Below are positions 1 to 5,852 of a DNA stretch of 13,917 bases, in pieces. Source of the stretch: Sphingomonadales bacterium (lineage in GTDB: Bacteria; Pseudomonadota; Alphaproteobacteria; Sphingomonadales; Sphingomonadaceae). Location: NCBI GenBank assembly GCA_017304125.1, contig JAFKLV010000258.1:1-13917 (forward strand). Direction: 5' to 3'. A model generated the notes under the pieces. The model had not been told where the DNA came from. It saw only the letters and a program-made list of their open reading frames with translations, and made no database searches. Position 1 is the stretch's first letter. Every line of letters starts with the position of its first letter. Position numbers and translations under genes: made by a program.

Positions 1-381
1 GATTATGCGGCGCTGGCCGAGTTTCGCCACGCGATCCGGCATTTCCTATCGTTCAGCGAGGCGCGGGCGCAGGAGGTGGGGCTAACCCCGCAACAGCATC
101 AGGCGTTGCTGGCGATCCGCGCCAGCGCGCCCGGCGAGGCGACCGTGGGCCGCGTCGCCGAGCGGCTGATCCTCAAGCCGCATAGCGCGACCGGGCTGGT
201 TAACCGGCTGGAGGCGATGGGGCTGATCCATCGGGAGGTGGCGGCCGACGACCGCCGCCGCGCTTTTTTGCGCCTGACCGATGAGGCCTATCGTTTGCTG
301 CAGGCGCTCTCGGCGGTGCATCGCGACGAAATCCGCCGACTACGACCTTCGCTTCTGCAGATATTCGCCAATTTTGCCTGA
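1..381 (+). CDS. MarR-family winged-helix transcriptional regulator, 5' end outside window
   Basis: The frame is open from base 1, so the true start lies upstream; 126 residues are visible and the family is usually 140-160 residues long. The visible part begins in the N-terminal dimerisation helix. It continues through the winged helix-turn-helix (about residues 46-92): a recognition-helix stretch KPHSATGLVNRLEAMGLI followed by the wing, with the family-typical ADDRRRAFLRLT. It ends in the C-terminal dimerisation helix. Family members bind palindromic operators as dimers and often release DNA when a phenolic or other small ligand binds, usually controlling an adjacent gene. The target is not visible here. 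The last 182 bases are antisense to the reading frame of the converging EAL gene, which is odd. The family call is firm; the ligand and target are unknown. Confidence 0.9.
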   Translation, partial: DYAALAEFRHAIRHFLSFSEARAQEVGLTPQQHQALLAIRASAPGEATVGRVAERLILKPHSATGLVNRLEAMGLIHREVAADDRRRAFLRLTDEAYRLLQALSAVHRDEIRRLRPSLLQIFANFA

Positions 382-1222
382 GCGCATCGGGATCGACGAT
401 CTCGGCGCTTCTGATCGCTTCCTTGCGCGCCTGCTCGCGGGCGATATCGTCGAGCACCCCGTCCTGGCAGCGCGGGCGCGAGAAGAGGAAGCCCTGTACA
501 TGGGTGCATCCGGCGGCGCGCGCGAGATCGAGCTGCTCGCGCGTCTCGACGCCTTCGACGACGATGGCGATGCCCAGGCTTTCCGCCAGCGCGGCGGCTG
601 CCGCCATGATCTCGCGGCTCTTGTGATCATAGGGCGCGTGCGCGGCGAAGCAGCGATCGAGCTTGATCGCGTCGACCGGAAATCGCTGGAGGTTCTTCAG
701 CGACGAATAGCCGGTGCCGAAATCGTCGAGCGAGAGCTGGATGCCGGCGTTGCGCAGAAGCCGCAATTGCTCGACCACCTCGCGCGTCGGGATCAGCGTC
801 GCGGTTTCGGTGATTTCGAATTGCAGCCGCTCCGCCGGCAGGCCGGTCCGCGCCAGCGTGTCGAACGTCTGCGCGGCGAAATCGCCGGCAAGTAACTGGT
901 GTGGCGACAGATTGACCGAGACCGGACAGTGATCCGGCCAGCCGACGGCGTCGCGGCACGCCCAGTCGATGATCTTGCGTCCCAGCTCGACGATCCGGCC
1001 GGTCGCCTCGGCGACCTCGAACAATGTCTGGACGTCGCATGGGATCGCCTGATCGCAGCCGCCCCAGCGCAACAGCGCCTCGCGCGCCGCGGTCCGGCCC
1101 TGCACGAGCGAATGGATATCCTGATAGTGGAGCCTGAACAGCTCGTCCTGCAAGCCGAGACGAAGGAACGCTGAGAGCCGTTCCGTGCGCTGGCGTTGCG
1201 CGAAATCGTCTTCGATAGTCAT
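200..1222 (-). CDS. EAL-domain cyclic-di-GMP phosphodiesterase, stand-alone
   Basis: The 340-residue protein is almost only an EAL domain (about residues 15-255), predicted to hydrolyse cyclic di-GMP to pGpG and so affect motility or biofilm state. The catalytic set looks complete: E48 in REALLRW, N104 in VNLS, E136 in FEITE, D166-D167 in DDFGTGYSSL, K187 in IKLDR, E223 in VEGVET and Q243 in VQGFLFSRP. The stretch after EALLRW is atypical: GGCDQAIPC replaces the usual RHP-containing segment. No membrane helix, PAS or GGDEF domain is seen, so the protein is probably cytoplasmic. The ATG at 1222 follows a GAGAGGCGG ribosome site. Residues from about 281 to 340 are antisense to the MarR gene and become proline-, glycine- and arginine-rich, so the tail may not be functional or the frame may be disturbed. 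Confidence 0.88.
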   Translation of the reverse strand: MTIEDDFAQRQRTERLSAFLRLGLQDELFRLHYQDIHSLVQGRTAAREALLRWGGCDQAIPCDVQTLFEVAEATGRIVELGRKIIDWACRDAVGWPDHCPVSVNLSPHQLLAGDFAAQTFDTLARTGLPAERLQFEITETATLIPTREVVEQLRLLRNAGIQLSLDDFGTGYSSLKNLQRFPVDAIKLDRCFAAHAPYDHKSREIMAAAAALAESLGIAIVVEGVETREQLDLARAAGCTHVQGFLFSRPRCQDGVLDDIAREQARKEAIRSAEIVDPDALRQNWRISAEAKVVVGGFRRDAPPRAPAANDRPHRSGAKKRGGGRRPPPPDGSAPSPPAG

Positions 1223-1469
1223 AATATCCGCCTCTCTGCTGTAGATTGAGCGGCTCCGTTCCGGCCGATCTGGCCGAGTTATGTAAAGAACGGTAAAGTC
1301 GCAGACCGATAGAGGGTAGTATTTCGTAAATTAGCCCTCTGACCGTCAGGTGCGATGATATCGAAATTTCGCGCTAAGTACCGTTTTATGGGCGGATAAA
1401 TGCGTTAAACCGCGGCGTTACATCCGTTATATTGAAATATTGTGTTCGAGTTATATTTATCCACGTCGA
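1223..1469. promoter_or_regulatory. AT-rich divergent promoter region between EAL and membrane-regulator genes
   Basis: This 247-base gap holds no convincing gene and must contain the promoters of both divergent genes. It is visibly richer in A and T than its flanks, especially 1380-1465. Two short repeat patterns stand out. GTAAAG occurs at 1283-1288 and 1293-1298, exactly 10 bases apart, about 60-75 bases upstream of the EAL start codon. CGTTA occurs three times, at 1403-1407, 1416-1420 and 1425-1429, just upstream of the regulator gene. I could not assign confident -35 and -10 boxes. Confidence 0.5.
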
Positions 1470-3161
1470 ATGGCGATGAAATTGGATAAAGCCGAAATGC
1501 GGATCGATCCGGATGAGGTTCGCGAGGCGCTGCGCCTGATCGGTGAATCCGGAGCGCTGGGCGAAGGGAAGCTGCTGCTTCTTTTCGACTATCTGATCAA
1601 CGAGGAACTGGCCGGGCGTGGCGACCGGTTGAAGGGTTATTCGATCGCGCTCGATGTGTTCGATCGGGGGGCGGATTTCGATCCGTCGATCGACAGCGTG
1701 GTGCGGGTGGAGATGCTGCGGCTGCGCAAGGCGCTGGCGAGTTACTATGCGCGCGGCGAAACGGGATCGCGGGTCGTCATTGCGCTGACCAAGGGGAGTT
1801 ACCGGCCGACCTTCAGCCATGCTCCGGACCCCGCGCCGGCGACGGAGGGGCCGCCGAAGGCGGGGCGGATCGCCGGCGTGAAGCGCGCAGTCTACGTTTA
1901 CGGGGGAATCGCGGCGCTGATCCTCGTGGCGCTTGCGCTATCTTCGTCCGCCATTTTGAACTCGTTTGGGCATGATGACGACTATCATTGTTCCCGGCCG
2001 GCACTGGCGCTTCGGGTGAACGGTTTTTCCCGGGTCCGTCAGGCCCAGTTCCAGGGAATTTTCAGCAAGATCCTGCAGGCTTATCCGTTGGTACTCACCG
2101 GCACGGCGCCGAAGAGCTGCCCGGCGATGCAGCGTCGGCTCGAGCTTACGCAGATCGCCGGTAACTCCATGCAGGCGGCCTTGTATCGCAATGCCGAACG
2201 GCACCCGTATTGGGCGCAGGCATTTGTTGCCGATTCCGGCGACTCCGAATTGTTGATGGCGCAAATCCTTTATCGGGTTGCCTCGCGTGAGGGCGCGCTT
2301 GTGCAGGATATGCTGCGGAGCGCCTGGACCAGCGATAAGGCCATGCGCGATTATGCGTGTCACGTGAGAAGCTATTCGCACTTCGTCAACCCGACCACCG
2401 ATAATCCGGCCGATGACGTGGCATGCCTGCGTGCAAGCATGAAGGCGAACTCGCATTTCTCAGATACTTACAGCACTTATGCGGTGTTTATGCAGTTACG
2501 CTATTTCGATCCGGTGCTTTACGGCAAGGTCGATCGCAAGCCGCTGCTGGCGGATTATCATTGGGCGATGAGCCGTGCTTTGACGATCGATCCGACCGAT
2601 TGTCTTGCGATGGTCGCGCGTCTGCGCGAATATCGCCGCGCCGTTCCGACCGATCACGAGCGCCTTGGCGAGACGGTCAATACGATCAAGCGTTACTGCG
2701 CCAGCAATCCATTCATGTCGAGCCATATTGCGATGGTCGAAGGATATGTCTTTGATAACTGGGTGGAATCTCGCAGGCTGCTGGAAAGAACTGTCGCTAT
2801 TTCAGGCATGAAGCCGTGGTATTCGCACTCGCTGCTTGGCAACCTGATGATGATGGGGCGTTGGAAGGAGGCGCATGATACGCTCGAAACGCTCGGGTCT
2901 ACGCTCAATCCAACAGATGCGATTTGGCTGGTGATCGTCGGGAATCGCGCCGGCGATCGGGAGATGGTTTCGCGCGGCGTAAAATATCTCGATGCCAGGG
3001 CGATCAGATCTTACAATGATATCGAAAAATACTTCACTGCGGCGGGATTTCATTCCGACGTTATCGAGCGGATGCTCGACGAACTTGCGCCGACTTTCCC
3101 CCCGCCGACGGCGACGATCAAGCGCGATGCAGAAAAAATCCCCGTGGCGACACGGGGATGA
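1470..3161 (+). CDS. Membrane-anchored CadC-like regulator candidate (winged-helix-like domain, TM helix, TolB-like/TPR region)
   Basis: From the ATG at 1470 the protein has 563 residues. A TTG at 1440 would add ten residues; the ATG at 1476 would remove two. None has a clear ribosome site. Residues 30-115 (FDYLINEELAGRGDRLKGYS, then DFDPSIDSVVRVEMLRLRKAL and ALTKGSYRPTF) match the N-terminal domain that precedes TolB-like/TPR regions in CadC-like and rhizobial adenylate-cyclase-associated proteins; I take it as winged-helix-like and possibly DNA-binding. A single hydrophobic helix spans about 140-163. Residues 176-212 resemble a TolB-like strand-helix segment, and helical TPR-like repeats follow to about 530. 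This predicts a cytoplasmic N-terminus and a periplasmic sensor. All six cysteines (174, 217, 297, 319, 378, 410) lie after the membrane helix. The gene is less GC-rich than its neighbours and converges on the TonB receptor. DNA binding is inferred. Confidence 0.72.
   Translation: MAMKLDKAEMRIDPDEVREALRLIGESGALGEGKLLLLFDYLINEELAGRGDRLKGYSIALDVFDRGADFDPSIDSVVRVEMLRLRKALASYYARGETGSRVVIALTKGSYRPTFSHAPDPAPATEGPPKAGRIAGVKRAVYVYGGIAALILVALALSSSAILNSFGHDDDYHCSRPALALRVNGFSRVRQAQFQGIFSKILQAYPLVLTGTAPKSCPAMQRRLELTQIAGNSMQAALYRNAERHPYWAQAFVADSGDSELLMAQILYRVASREGALVQDMLRSAWTSDKAMRDYACHVRSYSHFVNPTTDNPADDVACLRASMKANSHFSDTYSTYAVFMQLRYFDPVLYGKVDRKPLLADYHWAMSRALTIDPTDCLAMVARLREYRRAVPTDHERLGETVNTIKRYCASNPFMSSHIAMVEGYVFDNWVESRRLLERTVAISGMKPWYSHSLLGNLMMMGRWKEAHDTLETLGSTLNPTDAIWLVIVGNRAGDREMVSRGVKYLDARAIRSYNDIEKYFTAAGFHSDVIERMLDELAPTFPPPTATIKRDAEKIPVATRG
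3131..3159 (-). terminator. Rho-independent terminator of the TonB receptor, inside the opposing gene
   Basis: Bases 3138-3146 (ATCCCCGTG) and 3151-3159 (CACGGGGAT) form a perfect 9-bp stem with a four-base loop. Read on the minus strand, the stem is followed at once by TTTTTCT, the classic intrinsic-terminator layout. It lies about 50 bases beyond the receptor's stop codon. It also overlaps the last codons and stop codon of the plus-strand regulator gene. On the plus strand no T-run follows, so it should act mainly on the receptor transcript. Confidence 0.8.
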
Positions 3162-3181
3162 TCGACCCGGACAAATAAGGG

Positions 3182-3203
3182 GAGGGCGGTGCGCGCCGCC
3201 CTC
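3182..3203. terminator. Hairpin between convergent genes, possible bidirectional terminator
   Basis: GAGGGCGG at 3182-3189 pairs perfectly with CCGCCCTC at 3196-3203 around a six-base loop. On the minus strand it starts six bases after the receptor stop codon and is followed by CCCCTTATTTGT, a moderate T-rich tail. On the plus strand, where it could end the regulator transcript, the tail is poor. With the hairpin at 3138-3159 it forms a tandem pair for the receptor transcript. Confidence 0.5.
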
Positions 3204-3208
3204 TCGCC

Positions 3209-5518
3209 TCAGAAGGACTTGCGCAGGTTGAGCCCGATCGTGCGCGGCCGGGCGGAGGTGACGCTGGTCAGCCCGACGCCGATCGCGCTCGACGTCTCGC
3301 GCGAGATCGCCAGCACGTCGAACAGATTGTTGACGAAGATATAGGCGCCCCAGTCGTTCGGCTTCTCGATGCCGATCCGGGTGTTCACCATCTCATAGCC
3401 GTTGATGTAGCGGGTATAGACATAGGTCGGGCGGAAATCGGAATAATAGCCGCTCGAATGGCTGAAGTCCCCGCGAACCAGCCCGTTGACCTCGCCGAAC
3501 AGCGGCCAGGTATATTGCGCGCCGACCCCTGCGGTGAATTTCGGCACATAAGGGATACGATCCCCCGCGCGACCCGAGCTGGTGGTCGCGAGGTTCGGGG
3601 CAAGCTGATCCTCGGTCAGCTTGGCGGTCATATAGGTCGCATTGCCGTTGATGGTGAAACCGTGAACCGGCTGGATCGACGTCTCGAACTCGATCCCCTG
3701 CACCCGCGCGGCGGCGGCGTTGCCGATATAGGAGAAAGCGCCGTTCGGGGTGCGCTGGGTCACCTGCATGTTGGTCCAGTCGATGCGGAAGGCATCGAGG
3801 TTGACGATCAGCTTGTGGTTGAACCAGGCGGTCTTGAAGCCGGCCTCGTAATTCCACAGCGAATCCGAGCGATACGGCGTCAGCGAGGTCGCCAGCCCAA
3901 GCACCTGATTGACCCCGCCGGGGCGGAAGCCCTGCGCCGCTTCGGCATAGAACATGATGTCCGGGGTGATCTTGTACGAGACGTTGGCCTTCACCACCGT
4001 GCCGTCTTCGCTCGACGACAGATAGGTGGGCGGCGTGATCCGCGCGCCGACGAGGATCGACGGCACATCGGTGTGGCCGACGACATTCTTGGTATATTTG
4101 AAATAGCGCACGCCGCCGGTGATGTTCAGCCGCGAGGTGAGATCCCACGAAAGTTCGCCGAACGCCGCGACCTGCTTGAGCTGGTCGTAGATGAAGCGGA
4201 TCGTGTCGATCTGATCGGGGATGACATAGCCGTTGAGCGGGTTCACGTTGAGCTGCGGGTTGGCGACATCGGTGCGGCGGCGCGAGTAGAAGCCGCCGAC
4301 CGTCCAGTGGATCGGCCCCTTGCCGGCCGAGCTGAGCCGCAATTCGGCGGTCAGCGCGTTCAGATCCTGTTGCGGATAAAGCGAGCTGGTCGACTGGCCG
4401 GCGACGAACGCCTGATATTGCTGGAACGAGGTGATCGGATTGAGGAACTGATCGGTGCAGCCGTTGGGCGCGCCCGCGGTGAAGCAGCGCGCATTATAGC
4501 CCGCGAGCGTGTTCGTTCCCTGGATGAAGCGCGAGGTGTCGCTCTGGCTGACCAGATTACGCTCCATATAGGAAACCACGCCGGTCGCGATGACCGGGCC
4601 GAAATCGTAATTGCTCGTCAGGCTGTAGAGCTTCACCTCGTCGCGGACGACCTGACGGGTGCGGGAATCGGTCTTGTACTTGCCGCTCTCCAGCAGCCAG
4701 GTCGGCGTGTCGGTGGTCGATTTGTTGTAATAAGCCGCGGCGTCGATCGTCCATTGCTCGACCGGCTGGATGCGCAGCATCACGCGCCCGCCGTAGCTTT
4801 CCTCGGCGTTGATGTTGTTCACGCGCAGCCACGTATTGTCGATATAGCCCGAGTTGCGCTTGTAGAAGCCGACCACGCGGAACGCGACCTTCTGGTCGAC
4901 GATCGGGACGTTGATCATCCCGTTCATTTCCTGGTTCGCGCCGCCGTTTCGCGTGCCGGACATGCTGCCGTCGAAATCGGCGCCCAGTTCATAGCTCGGC
5001 TTCTTGTAGATGATGCGCAGCGTGCCGCCCATCGAGCCCGAGCCGTAGAGCGTGCCCTGCGGCCCGCGCAGCGCCTCGACGCGCTCGACGTCGAACAGGC
5101 GAAGCTCGGGGGTCGAGCCGCCCGCGTCGTTGCTCGCGCCGACCGTCCCGGTCACCGGGGTTTCGTCATAATAGACGCCGACGGTCGGTTCGCCGCTCGC
5201 CTGAATGCCGCGGATCACGACGCGGCGATTGGACGGGCCACCGTCGACGAAGTTGAGGCTCGGCACCTGGCTGCGCAGGTCGGCGATATTCTGGACGCCC
5301 GAATTGGCGATCGTCTGTGCCGATACTGCGGAGATCGCGATCGGGGTTTCCTGCAGGCGCGTGTCGCGCTTCAGCGCGGTGACGACGATATCGGCATCGC
5401 TGGTGGCGGATGCGGGTTGCGCATTCTGTGCAAAGGCCGGTGTGGCGAGCCCGCTCAGGAAGGTGGCGGCAAGCAACGTGCGGCACGCCAGACGGCGCGG
5501 CTGGATAACGTCGGTCAT
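3209..5518 (-). CDS. TonB-dependent outer-membrane receptor
   Basis: The 769-residue protein has an N-terminal signal peptide with likely cleavage after AFA (residue 30). A TonB-box-like DADIVVTALKR follows at about 41-51, then a plug domain (about 55-175, with RGPQGTLYGSGSMGGTLRII) and a 22-strand-type beta-barrel ending in the terminal phenylalanine typical of outer-membrane proteins. It should import a large or scarce ligand using TonB and the proton-motive force. No STN signalling domain precedes the plug, so sigma/anti-sigma surface signalling is unlikely. Mature cysteines are limited to C345 and C354, probably a disulfide in an outer loop. The ATG at 5518 follows an AAGGGGA ribosome site. 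The divergent neighbours are secreted peptide hydrolases, so peptides or peptide-derived compounds are plausible substrates, but the ligand cannot be read from sequence. Confidence 0.95.
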   Translation of the reverse strand: MTDVIQPRRLACRTLLAATFLSGLATPAFAQNAQPASATSDADIVVTALKRDTRLQETPIAISAVSAQTIANSGVQNIADLRSQVPSLNFVDGGPSNRRVVIRGIQASGEPTVGVYYDETPVTGTVGASNDAGGSTPELRLFDVERVEALRGPQGTLYGSGSMGGTLRIIYKKPSYELGADFDGSMSGTRNGGANQEMNGMINVPIVDQKVAFRVVGFYKRNSGYIDNTWLRVNNINAEESYGGRVMLRIQPVEQWTIDAAAYYNKSTTDTPTWLLESGKYKTDSRTRQVVRDEVKLYSLTSNYDFGPVIATGVVSYMERNLVSQSDTSRFIQGTNTLAGYNARCFTAGAPNGCTDQFLNPITSFQQYQAFVAGQSTSSLYPQQDLNALTAELRLSSAGKGPIHWTVGGFYSRRRTDVANPQLNVNPLNGYVIPDQIDTIRFIYDQLKQVAAFGELSWDLTSRLNITGGVRYFKYTKNVVGHTDVPSILVGARITPPTYLSSSEDGTVVKANVSYKITPDIMFYAEAAQGFRPGGVNQVLGLATSLTPYRSDSLWNYEAGFKTAWFNHKLIVNLDAFRIDWTNMQVTQRTPNGAFSYIGNAAAARVQGIEFETSIQPVHGFTINGNATYMTAKLTEDQLAPNLATTSSGRAGDRIPYVPKFTAGVGAQYTWPLFGEVNGLVRGDFSHSSGYYSDFRPTYVYTRYINGYEMVNTRIGIEKPNDWGAYIFVNNLFDVLAISRETSSAIGVGLTSVTSARPRTIGLNLRKSF

Positions 5519-5852
5519 CGGGTTCCCCTTTTTCCATCGCCGCCCACCCGCATCGCTTGCTTTCGCCAGTCGGGTCGGGCCGCGTTCATGTCCCCATCAT
5601 GCGATTGAGCAGGATGTGTGCGTTCGTCAACAAGTTCGTTGGCGAATTGTGCGTGGCGCGACGATTTGGCGATCCACCCTTGCGCGCGCTGTTTCGATGT
5701 CGCACGATTAGCATGTGAAGTGATCCGCCGGTGCAACCGACGGGTTTCTCATGATAAAGTCGCACAGGGTCGAAAGGTCTGCGGGGCGGGCGCCAGGGGG
5801 TGCCACAACGGCTCGATCGATATGCCGCGTCCGCGCGAAGGGGAGGGATTTG
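5519..5852. promoter_or_regulatory. Divergent intergenic region between receptor and peptidase genes
   Basis: This 334-base gap contains the start regions of both divergent genes and no convincing gene. The peptidase frame stays open upstream to an ATG at 5751, but that extension lacks a signal peptide and a ribosome site. An AAGGGGAGGG ribosome site at about 5839-5847 supports the ATG at 5853. The most striking element is the palindrome at 5623-5646, listed separately. No confident promoter boxes were identified. Confidence 0.5.
5623..5646. promoter_or_regulatory. 24-base imperfect palindrome, candidate operator
   Basis: The arms TTCGTCAAC (5623-5631) and GTTGGCGAA (5638-5646) are inverted copies with 8 of 9 positions matching, separated by AAGTTC. 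Over all 24 positions, 18 equal the reverse complement. It lies about 105 bases upstream of the receptor start and about 207 bases upstream of the peptidase start, so one dimeric regulator bound here could act on both. The regulator is unknown. Confidence 0.4.

Noticed and set aside
3458..5608. Open reading frame of 716 codons antisense to the TonB receptor
   Set aside because: It lies opposite a well-supported receptor gene, has the charged, alanine- and arginine-rich composition of GC-rich shadow frames, and shows no domain or ribosome site.
5751..5852. N-terminal extension of the peptidase from the ATG at 5751
   Set aside because: It would bury the signal peptide behind 34 polar residues and has no ribosome site, whereas the ATG at 5853 has both a signal peptide and a strong ribosome site.
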